From Oceanicella sp. SM1341 (GTDB lineage: Bacteria > Pseudomonadota > Alphaproteobacteria > Rhodobacterales > Rhodobacteraceae): DNA of 64,000 nucleotides. Within the stretch, counting starts at the first letter, position 1. The number at the start of each line of letters is the position of its first letter. The DNA lies in assembly GCF_003448965.1 (NCBI RefSeq), contig NZ_QRGC01000004.1, positions 1 to 64,000 of the forward strand. Reading direction: 5' to 3'. This document shows, piece by piece, positions 18,662-30,224 of this stretch. Below the pieces are notes generated by a model. That model was not told where the DNA came from. It saw only the letters and a program-made list of their open reading frames with translations, and searched no databases. The translations under genes and the position numbers were made by a program.

Positions 18662-19502
18662 GCGGACCCTCGGGGTCCTCCAGGTCGGCGATCACGTCGA
18701 AATGGTGGCGGCCCGGCTCGTGGTGGCAGGCGACAGGGGCGCCGAGCCCGGTCCAGACATTGGCCAGCAGGTCGTTCTGGCGCAGGAACTCGGGCAGCTC
18801 GTCGCCGCCCACCCAGGCGGTGATGCCCTTGCCCGGCGCCGGCAGGTGCAGCGCCGCACTCTCGGCCGTCGCCTCGGCGAGATCGAGCTTCAGGCCCTTG
18901 TTCATCTCGCAGTTCATCAGCGGGCGCAGGTCGTGCAGCCCGCTCACCGAGATCACCTTCTCCAGCCGCGCCATCACCGGCTCGGGCAGCGGGCTGTCAT
19001 CGCAGACCATGCGCGAGACCAGATGCCCGCCCGCCGAATGCCCGGTGAGCCGGATCGGCCCCTCGACCAGGCCTGCGGCACAGGTGATCGCCCGGCCCAC
19101 TTCCTGCGTCATGCGCGAGATGCGGGCCTCGGGCGCGAGCGTGTAGCTCGGCATCGCCACGGCCCAGCCCTGCGCCAGCGGCCCGGCGGCGAGATGCGAC
19201 CAGACGGACTTGTCGAAGGCGAGCCAGAAGCCGCCGTGCACGATGATGGCGAGCCCCTTCGGCGTGCCCTCGGGCAGGAAGAGGTCGAGCTTCTCGCGCG
19301 CGGTCTCGCCGTAGGCGATGTCGGCGCGCAGCCGCTCACCCATGCTGTCGCGGAAGGCGGCGGCGGCGGCGATCCAGCGCGGCGGATAGTCCATGCCGGC
19401 GGGAATGGCGCCGGTGTTGGAATAGGCGGCGTCCCAGTCGGTGACCGGCAGCCAGCCGTGGCCGTCGCGCCCGCCGATGCCGGGGATGTCGGGATGGGTC
19501 AT
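18639..19502 (-). CDS. Alpha/beta hydrolase, kynurenine formamidase (arylformamidase)-like
   Basis: The 287-residue enzyme has the arylformamidase-type pattern: an AYGETAREKLDLFLPEG segment, an HGGFW oxyanion motif (H89), the nucleophile elbow GHSAGG (S156) and a C-terminal HHFDV histidine. The family hydrolyses N-formylkynurenine to kynurenine, a step of tryptophan breakdown that can lead to anthranilate. It lies 14 bases after the thiolase gene on the same strand, so it is probably in the operon that processes 2-aminobenzoyl-CoA intermediates. A generic esterase role cannot be excluded. Its 3' end overlaps the antiporter gene on the other strand. Confidence 0.78.
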   Translation of the reverse strand: MTHPDIPGIGGRDGHGWLPVTDWDAAYSNTGAIPAGMDYPPRWIAAAAAFRDSMGERLRADIAYGETAREKLDLFLPEGTPKGLAIIVHGGFWLAFDKSVWSHLAAGPLAQGWAVAMPSYTLAPEARISRMTQEVGRAITCAAGLVEGPIRLTGHSAGGHLVSRMVCDDSPLPEPVMARLEKVISVSGLHDLRPLMNCEMNKGLKLDLAEATAESAALHLPAPGKGITAWVGGDELPEFLRQNDLLANVWTGLGAPVACHHEPGRHHFDVIADLEDPEGPLTRALLG

Positions 19503-19516
19503 GGGGCGGGCTCCTC

Positions 19517-20703
<1,187 letters not shown>

Positions 20704-20707
<4 letters not shown>

Positions 20708-21831
20708 CGGGTTTCCTCCAGCGAAGCGGCCGGCACGTAGCGCGGCCTGAGGTCTTCGGGGGCAGAGGCGGAGGCCTCCGCCAGCCGGGCGAGCACCGCC
20801 TCGCGCCCCATGGCGGCGAGGATCTCGAAGGGCCCGCGCGGGAAGTTCAGGCCCAGCTTCATCGCGGTGTCGATGCCGGCCTCGTCGGCCAGGCCTTCGT
20901 CGCGCGCGAAACAGGCCTCGTTCACCAGCGCGGCCTCGATGCGGTCGGCCACCGCCTCGGGCGCGGGCTCGGCCTCCACCGGCGGGGTGACGAAGCCGCG
21001 CCCGGTCTTGCGGCCCAGCTCGCCGCGCTCCACCTGGCCGCGCAGGGCGGCGAAGGGCAGGTAGCGCGGGTGGCGGCCGAGGCCGTTCCACACGCCTTCC
21101 GTGGCAGCGAGGTTGATGTCGGCGCCCACGAGGTCCATCAGTTCGAAGGGCCCCATGCGGTAGCCGCGCTGGCGCATGGCCGCGTCGATGGCCGGTGCGT
21201 CATGGTCACCCTCCTCGAAGATCGCCAGCGCCTCGCCGTAATAGGGCCGCGCGCAGCGGTTCACGATGAAGCCCGGGCTGTCGGCGCAGATGACCGGGGT
21301 CTTGCCGATGTCGCGGCCGAAGGCGGCGAGCCGGTCGGTGAGCCCCTCGGGACTTGCGGCATGGCTCACCACCTCGACCAGTTTCATCACCTGCGCGGGG
21401 TTGAAGAAATGCAGCCCCGCGAGGCGGCCCGGCGCGGCCAGCGCCGCCGCGATCTCGGCCACGCCGAGCGAGGAGGTGTTGGTGGCAAACACCGTCTCCG
21501 GCCCGCAGACGCGCTCGAGCGTGGTGAAGAGCGCCTGCTTGGGCTCGGCCTTCTCGATGATCGCCTCGATCACCAGGTCGGCGGGGGCGAGCTCTTCCGG
21601 CGTCGCCACCAGGCGGATGCGGGAGAGCACGCCATCGGCGGTGGCGCGGCTGATGCGGCCCTTGGAGATCTGCCGGTCGAGGTTCTGGGCGATCGCGTCG
21701 CGGCCGCGCTCGCGCGCGCCCTGCGACAGGTCGAACAGCAACACATCGCGGCCCGACTGGGCGCAGACCTGGGCGATGCCGCTGCCCATGGCGCCGGCCC
21801 CGGCGATGGCGATGGTGGCGAAGTCAGTCAT
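20704..21831 (-). CDS. 3-hydroxyacyl-CoA dehydrogenase
   Basis: The 375-residue NAD-dependent dehydrogenase starts with a Rossmann motif (GAGAMGSGIA, residues 11-20). It carries the catalytic H141 in HFFNPAQVMKLVEVV and the VNRCARPYYGEAL helix of the 3HCDH domain. At 375 residues it is longer than simple 3-hydroxybutyryl-CoA dehydrogenases (~285) because a second partial 3HCDH C-terminal domain follows (VNEACFARDEGLADEAGID). It oxidises a 3-hydroxyacyl-CoA for the thiolase encoded next. Confidence 0.93.
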
Positions 21832-21852
21832 GTCCGTCTCCCGGATGGGGGT

Positions 21853-22629
21853 TCAGCGGCCCTTGAACGCAGGCCGGCGCTTGTCGCCGAAGGCGGCGAT
21901 GCCCTCGGCCTTGTCCTCGGTGTCGAGCAGGTCCTCGAAGGCGGTGCGGGTTTCGGCCAGGGTGGCGGCGAGGGGCGATTCGGCCGCGCCGATCACCGCG
22001 CGCTTGGCCGCGGCCAGCGCCAGCGGCGCGCGCCGCGCCAGCCGGCGCGCGAGGTCCTCCGCCGTGCCCTGCGCATCCTCCGCGAGATAGGCCGCAAGGC
22101 CCCAGTCATGCGCGAGGCTGCCGGGGATGATCTCGCCCGAGAGCACCATGCGCATCGCCCGCGCCCGACCGATGAGCGCGGTGAGCCGCTCCGCCCCGCC
22201 GGCGCCGGGAATGATGCCGAGGTTGGTCTCCGGCAGGCCGAGCTGCGCGGAGGGGGCGGCCACGATGACATCGGCCATCAGCGCCAGCTCGCAGCCGCCG
22301 CCGAGGCAATAGCCCTCCACCGCCGCCACCAGCGGCTTGGAAAAGCCGCGGATGCGCGCCCAGCTTTCCTTGCGCGGGTCGGCGCGGCCGTCAGCCGTGG
22401 TCTTGGTCGCGATCTCGCCGATATCGGCGCCGGCGGCGAAATTGCCCTCCGCCCCGGTGAGGATGACCGCGCGCATGGCGGGGTCTGCGTCCAGGCGCTC
22501 CAGCGCCTGCGCCACCTGCGCGAGAAGCGCGGTGTTGAGTGCATTGCGCCGCTCGGGGCGCGAGAGGGTGAGCCGGGCCCAGCCCTCGTGGAGTTCGATG
22601 CGAAGCGTGTCTGTGCTCATGGGTGTCAT
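21853..22629 (-). CDS. Enoyl-CoA hydratase (crotonase) with both catalytic glutamates
   Basis: The 258-residue crotonase keeps the two catalytic glutamates: E114 in LGGGCELALMAD and E134 in GLPETNLGIIPGAGG. It should hydrate an enoyl-CoA ester. The ATG at 22629 is chosen because GAGAGG lies about six bases before it; ATG 22620 and ATG 22656 are alternatives, the latter inside the palindrome. It is the first gene of the leftward arm of the aromatic island and is divergent from the monooxygenase/reductase gene. Confidence 0.92.
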   Translation of the reverse strand: MTPMSTDTLRIELHEGWARLTLSRPERRNALNTALLAQVAQALERLDADPAMRAVILTGAEGNFAAGADIGEIATKTTADGRADPRKESWARIRGFSKPLVAAVEGYCLGGGCELALMADVIVAAPSAQLGLPETNLGIIPGAGGAERLTALIGRARAMRMVLSGEIIPGSLAHDWGLAAYLAEDAQGTAEDLARRLARRAPLALAAAKRAVIGAAESPLAATLAETRTAFEDLLDTEDKAEGIAAFGDKRRPAFKGR

Positions 22630-22649
22630 TAAGACCCTCTCGGAATGGT

Positions 22650-22679
22650 ATTTCAAGCATAAAGGTTTATACTTGAAAT
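22650..22679. promoter_or_regulatory. 30-bp palindrome, probable MarR operator between the two arms of the aromatic cluster
   Basis: The left arm ATTTCAAGCATAAA (22650-22663) and right arm TTTATACTTGAAAT (22666-22679) pair at 13 of 14 positions around a central GG. A TATACT that could serve as a rightward -10 lies inside (22668-22673), and TATGCT could serve leftward. A protein bound here would control both divergent operons. The MarR gene at 25760 in the rightward operon is the obvious candidate; this assignment is inferred. Confidence 0.75.
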
Positions 22680-22734
22680 GACGGGGAATCGGTGCAAGGC
22701 TGATGGTCGAGAACGAGATTCAGGAGTCCACGCC

Positions 22735-25017
22735 ATGAAAGTCGCTTGCCTCGGTGGAGGGCCCGCGGGCCTCTATTTCGCCATCAGCATGAAGCTGCAG
22801 GATCCTGCGCACGAGGTCGTCGTCTTCGAGCGCAACAAGCCGGACGACACGTTCGGCTGGGGGGTCGTGCTGTCGGACGAGACGCTCGACAACCTCGCCG
22901 CCAACGACCCGGTGAGCGCGGCCGCGATCCGCGAGCATTTCGCCTACTGGGACGATGTGCAGGTGGTGCACAAGGGGGTGACCACGGTGTCCTCCGGCCA
23001 CGGGTTCTGCGGGATCGGGCGCAAGCGGCTGCTGCTGCTGCTGCAGGACCGCGCGCGGGAGCTCGGCGTGGAGCTGCGCTTCGAGACCGACGTGGCCGAC
23101 ACCGAGACCCTGATGGGCGAATACGACCTCGTGGTGGCGGCCGACGGGCTGAACTCGCGCACGCGCACCAAGTTCGCCGGTGCCTTCAAGCCGGATATCG
23201 ACGTGCGCAAGTGCAAGTTCGTCTGGCTGGGCACGCATCAGAAGTTCGACAACGCCTTCACCTTCATCTTCGAGAAGACCGAGCATGGCTGGGTCTGGGC
23301 GCATGCCTACCAGTTCGACGCCGACACCGCGACCTTCATCGTGGAATGCGGGCCCGAAACCTGGGAGGCCTTCGGCTTCGGCGAGATGTCGCAGCAGGAG
23401 AGCATCGCCACCTGCGAGAAGATCTTCGCGAAGCACCTCGGCGGCCACGCGCTGATGACCAACGCGAACCACATCCGCGGCTCGGCCTGGATCAACTTCC
23501 CCCGCGTGCTCTGCGAGAAATGGCACCACGAGAACGTGGTGCTGCTGGGCGATGCCTCGGCCACGGCGCATTTCTCCATCGGCTCGGGCTCCAAGCTGGG
23601 CATGGAAAGCGCCATCGCCCTCGCGCGGCTGGTGAACGAGGAGGCCACGCTCGAGGCCGCCTTCGAGCGCTACCAGGAGGAGCGGCGCACCGACGTGCTG
23701 CGCCTGCAGTCCGCCGCGCGAAACTCCACCGAGTGGTTCGAGGACGTGGAGCGCTACCTCGACCTCGACCCGGTGCAGTTCAACTACTCGCTGCTCACCC
23801 GCTCGCAGCGCATCTCCCACGAGAACCTGCGCCTGCGCGACCCCGAGTGGCTGAAATCGGCCGAGCGCTGGTTCCAGGCCCAGGCGGGTTCCAACTCCGA
23901 CCGCGTGCCGATGTTCGCGCCGTTCCGGCTGGGCGACATGACGCTGAAGAACCGTGTCGTGGTCTCGCCCATGGCGCAGTACAAGGCGAAGGACGGCGTG
24001 CCGACCGACTGGCATTTCGTGCATTACGCCGAGCGGGCGAAGGGCGGGGCCGGGCTCGTCTTCACCGAGATGGCCTGCGTGAGCCCCGAGGGGCGCATCA
24101 CCCCCGGCTGCCCGGGGCTCTACAGCCCGGAGGCCGAGGCGGCCTGGGCGCGGCTCACCGCCTTCGTGCACGAGGAGACGAGTGCGAAGATCTGCTGCCA
24201 GATCGGCCACGCGGGGCGCAAGGGCTCCACGCAGCTCGGCTTCCACAAGATCGACGCGCCGCTGCCCGAGGGCAACTGGCCGCTGATCTCGGCCTCCGCC
24301 ATCCCCTACCAGCCCGGCAACCAGACCCCGAAGGCGATGGACCGCGCCGAGATGGACACGGTGCGCGAGCAGTTCGTGGCCGCCACCGAGGCCGCCGCCC
24401 GCGCCGGTTTCGACATGATCGAGATGCACGCCGCCCACGGCTACCTGCTCGCCTCCTTCATCTCGCCGGTGGCCAACACCCGCGAGGACGAGTACGGCGG
24501 CAGCCTGGAAAACCGCATGCGCTACCCGCTCGAGGTGTTCCACGCCATGCGCGCCGCATGGCCGGCGGGCAAGCCGATGACCGTGCGCATCTCCGCGCAT
24601 GACTGGATGGAGGATGCGGGTGTGACCCCCGACGAGGCCGTGGAGATCGCCAAGCTCTTCACCGCCGCGGGGGCGGACGCGATCAACGTCTCCTCCGGCC
24701 AGACCACCAAGGCGGAGAAGCCGGTCTACGGGCGCATGTTCCAGGCGCCGTTCTCCGACCGTATCCGCAACGAGGCGGGCATCACCACGCTGGTGGCCGG
24801 CAACATCTACGAGCCGGACCACGTGAACTCCATCCTGATGGCCGGGCGCGCCGACCTCGTGCTGCTCGCGCGGCCCCATCTGGCCGATCCGTACTGGACG
24901 CTGCATGCCGGTGTCGCCCTGGGCGACACGGAGGAGCCCTGGCCCGCGCCCTACGAGGGCGGCCGCCGCCAGGCGATCACCCTCGCCGAGCGCGCCCGGG
25001 CACAGGCGGGTTCGTGA
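22735..25017 (+). CDS. 2-aminobenzoyl-CoA monooxygenase/reductase-type fusion (salicylyl-CoA 5-hydroxylase/oxidoreductase family)
   Basis: The 760-residue protein joins two flavoenzymes. Residues 1-~385 form an FAD aromatic hydroxylase with [11 protein letters not shown] at the N-terminus and [19 protein letters not shown] binding FAD. Residues ~395-760 form an old-yellow-enzyme-like FMN domain ([44 protein letters not shown]). In Azoarcus evansii such a fusion hydroxylates and then reduces 2-aminobenzoyl-CoA without oxygenolytic ring cleavage. ATG 22735 has CAGGAG eight bases upstream. Salicylyl-CoA is the main alternative substrate; the linked RidA and formamidase-like genes favour the amino compound. 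Confidence 0.9.
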   Translation: MKVACLGGGPAGLYFAISMKLQDPAHEVVVFERNKPDDTFGWGVVLSDETLDNLAANDPVSAAAIREHFAYWDDVQVVHKGVTTVSSGHGFCGIGRKRLLLLLQDRARELGVELRFETDVADTETLMGEYDLVVAADGLNSRTRTKFAGAFKPDIDVRKCKFVWLGTHQKFDNAFTFIFEKTEHGWVWAHAYQFDADTATFIVECGPETWEAFGFGEMSQQESIATCEKIFAKHLGGHALMTNANHIRGSAWINFPRVLCEKWHHENVVLLGDASATAHFSIGSGSKLGMESAIALARLVNEEATLEAAFERYQEERRTDVLRLQSAARNSTEWFEDVERYLDLDPVQFNYSLLTRSQRISHENLRLRDPEWLKSAERWFQAQAGSNSDRVPMFAPFRLGDMTLKNRVVVSPMAQYKAKDGVPTDWHFVHYAERAKGGAGLVFTEMACVSPEGRITPGCPGLYSPEAEAAWARLTAFVHEETSAKICCQIGHAGRKGSTQLGFHKIDAPLPEGNWPLISASAIPYQPGNQTPKAMDRAEMDTVREQFVAATEAAARAGFDMIEMHAAHGYLLASFISPVANTREDEYGGSLENRMRYPLEVFHAMRAAWPAGKPMTVRISAHDWMEDAGVTPDEAVEIAKLFTAAGADAINVSSGQTTKAEKPVYGRMFQAPFSDRIRNEAGITTLVAGNIYEPDHVNSILMAGRADLVLLARPHLADPYWTLHAGVALGDTEEPWPAPYEGGRRQAITLAERARAQAGS

Positions 25018-25763
25018 CCGGGGGCGCCGACATGCTCGCCGGCCGCACGGTGCTCATCACCGGCGGCGGCACGGGGACGGGGGCCGACATGGCCCGCGCC
25101 TTCCATGCCGCCGGCGCGCGGGTGGTCATCACCGGCCGCCGGGCGGAGCCGCTGGAGGCGGTGAGCGAAGGCCGGATGCAGGTGGTGACCGGCGACGTGA
25201 CCGACGAGGCCTCGGTGGCGGCGATGTTCGCCGCCGCGGGCAAGGTCGACATCGTGATCGCCAATGCCGGCGCCTCGGAAAGCGCGCCCTTCGCGCGTAC
25301 GGAGCTCGATGCCTGGGAGCGGATGCTCTCGGTCAACCTCACCGGCGTGTTCCTCACCTTCCGCGAGGGGCTGCGGCAGATGGAAGGCTGGGGCCGGCTG
25401 ATCGCCATCGCCTCCACCGCCGGGCTGAAGGGCTATTCCTACGTGGCGCCCTACACGGCGGCCAAGCACGGCGTGGTGGGCCTCACCCGCGCGGTGGCGC
25501 AGGAGGTGGCGCGCAAGGGCATTACGGCGAACGCGCTCTGCCCGGGCTTCCTGGAAACCGAGATGACCGAGCGCTCCGTGGCCAACATCATGGAGAAGAC
25601 CGGCAAATCGGCGGAGGAGGCGAAGGCCGCCCTTGCCGCCACCAACCCGCAGCGCCGCCTCGTGCAGCCGGCGGAGGTGACGGCGGCGGCCCTATGGCTC
25701 TGCGGCCCGGGCTCGGACGCGGTGAACGGCCAGGCGATCTCCATCTCCGGGGGCGAGACATGA
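25014..25763 (+). CDS. SDR family oxidoreductase
   Basis: The 249-residue short-chain dehydrogenase has the cofactor motif TGGGTGTG (residues 16-23), NAG at 84-86 and the catalytic S134, Y147 and K151 (YTAAKHG). It probably oxidises a hydroxyl group on a ring- or chain-CoA intermediate. The GTG at 25014 overlaps the upstream stop as GTGA. An ATG at 25032 (MLAGRT) is an equally sensible start, since the classical fold begins there. The next gene starts within its stop codon. Confidence 0.9.
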   Translation: MTGGADMLAGRTVLITGGGTGTGADMARAFHAAGARVVITGRRAEPLEAVSEGRMQVVTGDVTDEASVAAMFAAAGKVDIVIANAGASESAPFARTELDAWERMLSVNLTGVFLTFREGLRQMEGWGRLIAIASTAGLKGYSYVAPYTAAKHGVVGLTRAVAQEVARKGITANALCPGFLETEMTERSVANIMEKTGKSAEEAKAALAATNPQRRLVQPAEVTAAALWLCGPGSDAVNGQAISISGGET

Positions 25764-26236
25764 GCCCGGAGCCGACCCCGCCGCAGCACCCGGAGGTCAC
25801 CCTCACCGAGGGCAAGCTCTCGCTGCGGCTGTGGCTGCAGATGCTCAAGACCACGCGCCACCTCGAGAACGGCATGCGCGAGATGCTGCGCACCGAGTTC
25901 GAGACCACGCTGCCGCGCTTCGACGTGATGGCGATGCTGGAGCGCTCGGGCAGCGGGCTGAAGATGTCCGAGCTCTCGCGCCAGCTCATGGTGTCGAACG
26001 GCAACGTGACCGGCATCGTCGACCGCCTCGTCTCCGACGGGCTGGTGCTGCGCGAGGCGGTGGCCGGCGACAAGCGCGCCACCATCGTGCGCCTCACCGC
26101 GAAGGGCGAGGAGGTGTTCGCCCGCATGGCCGCGCGCCACGCCGAATGGGTGGCCGCAGAGATCGGCGACATTCCCGCAGAGGACATGCGCCGGGCAATA
26201 AAGATGATGACCGACATACGGAGGAAAGAGCGATGA
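25760..26236 (+). CDS. MarR family transcriptional regulator
   Basis: The 158-residue regulator has a winged helix-turn-helix ([30 protein letters not shown]) with the MarR wing ([17 protein letters not shown]). It is embedded in the operon by four-base overlaps on both sides. MarR members in aromatic CoA clusters (for example BadR) sense CoA-esters. The 30-bp palindrome at 22650-22679 is its likely binding site, giving autoregulation of the whole divergent cluster. Confidence 0.92.
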   Translation: MSPEPTPPQHPEVTLTEGKLSLRLWLQMLKTTRHLENGMREMLRTEFETTLPRFDVMAMLERSGSGLKMSELSRQLMVSNGNVTGIVDRLVSDGLVLREAVAGDKRATIVRLTAKGEEVFARMAARHAEWVAAEIGDIPAEDMRRAIKMMTDIRRKER

Positions 26237-27045
26237 CCAGCATGGCCGGGCTCACGCCGCAGCATTTCGACTGGCGCATGGAGGGCCGCGTGGCGGTGAT
26301 CAACCTGCGCCGCCCCGACCGCAAGAACCCGCTCACCTTCGAGAGCTACGCCGAGCTGCGCGACACGTTCCGCGACCTCGTCTATGCCGATGACGTGGAC
26401 GTGGTGGTGTTCGGGCCCAACGAGGGCAATTTCTGCTCCGGCGGCGACGTGCATGACATCATCGGCCCGCTGGTGAAGATGGACATGAAGGGCCTGCTGG
26501 CCTTCACCCGCATGACCGGCGATCTCGTCAAGGCGATGATCACCTGCGGCAAGCCGGTGATCGCGGCGGTGGACGGCATCTGCGTGGGCGCCGGCGCCAT
26601 CGTGGCCATGGCCTCCGACCTGCGCCTCGCCACGCCGGGCGCCAAGACCGCCTTCCTGTTCAACCGCGTCGGCCTTGCCGGTTGCGACATGGGCGCCTGC
26701 GCGATGCTGCCGCGCATCATCGGCCAGGGCCGGGCCTCCGAGCTGCTCTACACCGGCCGGGTGATGAGCGCCGAGGAAGGCGCCGCCTGGGGTTTCTACA
26801 ACGCGCTGCACGAACCGGATGCACTGATGGAGGCCGCGCTGAAGCTCGCCGGCCGCATCGCCTCCGGCCCCACCTTCGCCAACATGATGACCAAGACCCA
26901 GCTCAACCACGAATGGTCGATGACCCCCGAGCAGGCCATCGAGGCCGAGGCCCAGGCGCAGGCGCTCTGCATGCAGACGCAGGATTTCGAGCGCGCCTAC
27001 CACGCCTTCGTGGCCGGTGAGAAACCGATCTTCGAGGGCAACTGA
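26233..27045 (+). CDS. Crotonase-family enzyme lacking both hydratase glutamates (candidate ring-opening hydrolase)
   Basis: This 270-residue protein is clearly a crotonase ([43 protein letters not shown]). Where hydratases have GGGCE it reads GAGAI, and where they have PE it reads [13 protein letters not shown]. Both usual glutamates are therefore missing. An aspartate (D152) sits where MenB and the ring-cleaving BadI carry a catalytic Asp in VGSxDxGYG-like motifs. I infer it may open the alicyclic ring of a 2-aminobenzoyl-CoA-derived intermediate. It overlaps the MarR stop by ATGA and is preceded by GGAGGAAAG. Confidence 0.82.
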   Translation: MTSMAGLTPQHFDWRMEGRVAVINLRRPDRKNPLTFESYAELRDTFRDLVYADDVDVVVFGPNEGNFCSGGDVHDIIGPLVKMDMKGLLAFTRMTGDLVKAMITCGKPVIAAVDGICVGAGAIVAMASDLRLATPGAKTAFLFNRVGLAGCDMGACAMLPRIIGQGRASELLYTGRVMSAEEGAAWGFYNALHEPDALMEAALKLAGRIASGPTFANMMTKTQLNHEWSMTPEQAIEAEAQAQALCMQTQDFERAYHAFVAGEKPIFEGN

Positions 27046-28175
27046 TGGCGGACCGCAGCTTCCTCACCTGGCCGTTCTTCGAGGAGAAGCACCGCGCGCT
27101 GGCAGCCGAACTGGAGGCCTGGTGCACGGAGAACCTGCCCGTGAACCACGACGACGTGGACGCCGCCTGCCGCGGCCTCGTCACCGCGCTCGGGGAGGCG
27201 GGCTTCCTGCAGCACTCGGGGGGCGAGGCGCTCGACGTCCGCTCGCTGTGCATCATCCGCGAGACGCTGGCCCGGCATGACGGGCTGGCCGATTTCGCCT
27301 TCGCCATGCAGGGGCTCGGCATGGGCGCCGTCTCGCTCTTCGGCAGCCCGGAGCAGCGCGCGTGGCTGGAGAAGACCCGGGCGGGCAAGGCGATCTCGGC
27401 CTTCGCGCTCACCGAGCCCGCCTCGGGCTCGGACGTGGCCAACATCTCCTGCGCCGCGCGACGGGAGGGGGACGAGTATGTCCTCTCCGGCGAGAAGACC
27501 TGGATTTCCAACGGCGGCATCGCCGATCTCTACGTGGTGTTCGCCCGCACCGGCGAGGGGCCGGGGGCGAAGGGGCTCTCCGCCTTCCTCGTGCCGGCGG
27601 ACAGCCCTGGCTTCGAGATCGTGGAGCGGCTGGAGGTGATCGCGCCGCACCCGCTCGCCCGGCTGCGCTTCAACGACGTGCGCCTGCCGGCCTCCGCGAT
27701 GATCGGCGAGCCGGGGAAGGGCTTCCGCATCGCCATGTCGGTGCTCGACGTGTTCCGCTCCACCGTGGGCGCCGCGGCCCTCGGCTTCGCCCGCCGCGCG
27801 CTGAAGGAGACGCTCGCCCGCGCCACCAGCCGCGAGCTCTTCGGCGCGCCGCTGGCGGAAATCCAGATGGTGCAGGGGCATATCGCCGACATGGCGCTCG
27901 ACATCGACGCCTCGGCGTTGCTGGTCTACCGCGCCGCCTGGACCAAGGACAGCGGCGCCCCGCGGGTGAGCCGCGAGGCCGCGATGGCCAAGCTTCATGC
28001 CACCGATCATGCCCAGACCGTCATCGACAAGGCGGTGCAGATCCATGGCGGAGACGGCGTGCGGAAGGGCTCGAAGGTGGAGGAACTCTACCGCGAGATC
28101 CGCGCGCTGCGCATCTACGAGGGCGCGTCAGACGTCCAGAAAATCATCATAGCCCGACAGACACTCGGAGGTTAG
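27045..28175 (+). CDS. Acyl-CoA dehydrogenase
   Basis: The 376-residue flavoprotein shows family signatures [15 protein letters not shown] and [10 protein letters not shown], and ends with [14 protein letters not shown], in which E359 is the catalytic base. It desaturates an acyl-CoA and passes electrons to ETF. It begins at a TGATG junction with the crotonase gene. In this operon it probably acts on the dicarboxylic acyl-CoA formed after ring opening, feeding the hydratase/dehydrogenase/thiolase arm. Confidence 0.94.
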   Translation: MADRSFLTWPFFEEKHRALAAELEAWCTENLPVNHDDVDAACRGLVTALGEAGFLQHSGGEALDVRSLCIIRETLARHDGLADFAFAMQGLGMGAVSLFGSPEQRAWLEKTRAGKAISAFALTEPASGSDVANISCAARREGDEYVLSGEKTWISNGGIADLYVVFARTGEGPGAKGLSAFLVPADSPGFEIVERLEVIAPHPLARLRFNDVRLPASAMIGEPGKGFRIAMSVLDVFRSTVGAAALGFARRALKETLARATSRELFGAPLAEIQMVQGHIADMALDIDASALLVYRAAWTKDSGAPRVSREAAMAKLHATDHAQTVIDKAVQIHGGDGVRKGSKVEELYREIRALRIYEGASDVQKIIIARQTLGG

Positions 28176-28179
28176 TCAC

Positions 28180-29799
28180 ATGCTCGGTCCCACTGCCCAT
28201 GTCGATACATTCTGCCGTGACAACCTGCCCGCGGAGGCGGACCAGCCGGTCTACCTGCTCGAGCGGTTCCAGTATCCCGACTATCTCAACGCGGCGGTGG
28301 AGATGACCGATGCCATGGTCGCCAGGGGCTTCGGCGACCATGTGGCGCTGATCGGCAACGGCCGCCAGCGCACCTACAAGGAACTCACCGACTGGACCAA
28401 CCGCATCGCCAACGCGCTGGTGGAGGATTACAAGGTCAAGCCGGGCAACCGGGTGCTCATCCGCTCGGCCAACAACCCCGCCAAGGTGGCCTGCTGGCTG
28501 GCGGCCACCAAGATCGGCGCCGTGGTGGTGAACACCATGCCGATGCTGCGCGAGAAGGAACTCACCCAGACGGTCGACAAGGCCGAGATCGAGTTCGCCC
28601 TCTGCGACACGCGGATGATGGACGAGATGATGGCCTGCGCCAACAAGTCGAAGTTCCTGCAGACCGTGATCGGCTTCGACGGCACCGCCAATCATGACGC
28701 CGAGCTCGACCGCGCCGCCCTCTCCAAGTCGGTGAAATACGAGGCGGTGAAGACCGGGCGCGACGACGTGGCCCTGCTGGGCTTCACCTCCGGCTCGACC
28801 GGCGTGCCCAAGGCCACGATGCATTTCCACCGCGACCTGCTCATCATCGCCGACGCCTACGCGAAGGAAGTGCTGAGCGTGACGCCGGAGGACGTGTTCG
28901 TGGGCTCGCCGCCGCTGGCCTTCACCTTCGGGCTCGGCGGGCTCGCCATCTTCCCGCTGCGCTTTGGCGCCACGGCGGTGCTGCTGGAAAACGCCTCGCC
29001 GCCGAACCTCATCGAGATCATCCAGAAGCACAAGGCGACGATCTGCTTCACCGCCCCCACCGCCTACCGCGCCATGCTGCGCGCGATGGAGGAGGGCGCC
29101 GACCTCTCCTCGCTGCGCTGCGCGGTCTCGGCGGGCGAGACGCTGCCCGCCCCGGTGTTCGACGAGTGGGTGAAGAAGACCGGCAAGCCGATCCTCGACG
29201 GCATCGGCGGCACCGAGATGCTGCACATCTACATCTCCAACCGCTTCGGCGAGGCGAAGGCCGCCTGCACCGGCCGGCCGCTCACCGGCTACGAGGCGAA
29301 GGTGGTCGATGACGACATGAACGAGGTGCCGCGCGGCACGCCGGGCCATCTCGCGGTGCGCGGGCCGGTGGGCTGCCGCTACATGGCCGACGACCGGCAG
29401 AAGAAATTCGTGCGCGACGGCTGGAACCTGCCCGGCGACACCTTCGTGCAGGACGAGGAGGGCTACTTCCACTTCGCCGCCCGCTCCGACGACATGATCG
29501 TGTCCTCGGGCTACAACATCGCCGGCCCGGAGGTGGAGGCCGCCCTGCTCTCCCACCCCGCGGTGCTGGAATGCGGCGTGGTGGGCGTGCCCGACGAGGA
29601 CCGCGGCCATATCGTGGAAGCCCATGTGGTGCTGGCCCCGGGCTATGACGCCTCGCCGGTGATGGTGAAGGAGCTGCAGGACCACGTGAAGAACACGGTG
29701 GCCCCCTACAAGTACCCGCGCTCGGTGAAATTCATCGAGGCGCTGCCCAAGACCGAGAGCGGCAAGGTGCAGCGTTTCCGGCTGAAGACGGAGGCCTGA
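28180..29799 (+). CDS. Benzoate-CoA ligase family protein (probable 2-aminobenzoate-CoA ligase)
   Basis: The 539-residue acyl-adenylating enzyme has the AMP motif LLGFTSGSTGVPKATMH, the GGTEML motif, SSGYNIAGPEVE and a C-terminal catalytic lysine (K529 in KTESGKVQRF). It activates an aromatic acid with ATP and CoA, which is the entry step of the pathway. In sequence style it matches the benzoate-CoA ligase subfamily. Its place beside the monooxygenase/reductase fusion points to 2-aminobenzoate (anthranilate). It starts four bases after the dehydrogenase gene. Confidence 0.91.
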   Translation: MLGPTAHVDTFCRDNLPAEADQPVYLLERFQYPDYLNAAVEMTDAMVARGFGDHVALIGNGRQRTYKELTDWTNRIANALVEDYKVKPGNRVLIRSANNPAKVACWLAATKIGAVVVNTMPMLREKELTQTVDKAEIEFALCDTRMMDEMMACANKSKFLQTVIGFDGTANHDAELDRAALSKSVKYEAVKTGRDDVALLGFTSGSTGVPKATMHFHRDLLIIADAYAKEVLSVTPEDVFVGSPPLAFTFGLGGLAIFPLRFGATAVLLENASPPNLIEIIQKHKATICFTAPTAYRAMLRAMEEGADLSSLRCAVSAGETLPAPVFDEWVKKTGKPILDGIGGTEMLHIYISNRFGEAKAACTGRPLTGYEAKVVDDDMNEVPRGTPGHLAVRGPVGCRYMADDRQKKFVRDGWNLPGDTFVQDEEGYFHFAARSDDMIVSSGYNIAGPEVEAALLSHPAVLECGVVGVPDEDRGHIVEAHVVLAPGYDASPVMVKELQDHVKNTVAPYKYPRSVKFIEALPKTESGKVQRFRLKTEA

Positions 29800-30224
29800 T
29801 GTTCACCCTGCGCAGACAGGTCGAATTCCAGCACTGCGACCCGGCGGGGATCGTCTTCTACCCGCGTTACTTCGAGATGATCTCGGCCACGATCGAGCGC
29901 TTCTTCACCGACCATCTCGGCAAGAGCTTTGCCGAGATGCACCTCACCGAGAAGCTCGGCGTGCCCACGGCGCGCATCGAGGTGGATTTCCGCAGCCCGT
30001 CGCGGCTGGAGGACTGGCTCGATATCACCGTGTCCGTGGCGCGGCTGGGGCGCAGCTCGGTGGAGCTGGCGCTCGCCTGCCGCTGCGGCGAGACCCTGCG
30101 CTTCGAGGCGCGCAGCACGCTGGTCTATGTCGACCTCACCACCGGCAAGCCCCGCTCCTGGCCCGACGGGCTGCGCGCGGCGCTCGGCTCCGAACTGACT
30201 GAAAGCGAGAACCAAGATGTCTGA
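29799..30224 (+). CDS. Hotdog-fold acyl-CoA thioesterase (4-hydroxybenzoyl-CoA thioesterase-like)
   Basis: The 141-residue protein has the 4HBT signature FQHCDPAGIVFYPRYFEMI, with catalytic D14. It hydrolyses CoA thioesters and probably relieves CoA trapping by dead-end aromatic CoA esters. It joins the ligase gene by a TGATG junction and overlaps the RidA gene by eight bases. Confidence 0.9.
   Translation: MFTLRRQVEFQHCDPAGIVFYPRYFEMISATIERFFTDHLGKSFAEMHLTEKLGVPTARIEVDFRSPSRLEDWLDITVSVARLGRSSVELALACRCGETLRFEARSTLVYVDLTTGKPRSWPDGLRAALGSELTESENQDV

Noticed and set aside
22720-24906. A 728-codon open frame on the minus strand
   Set aside because: It is the antisense shadow of the monooxygenase/reductase fusion, which has complete flavoprotein motifs on the plus strand.
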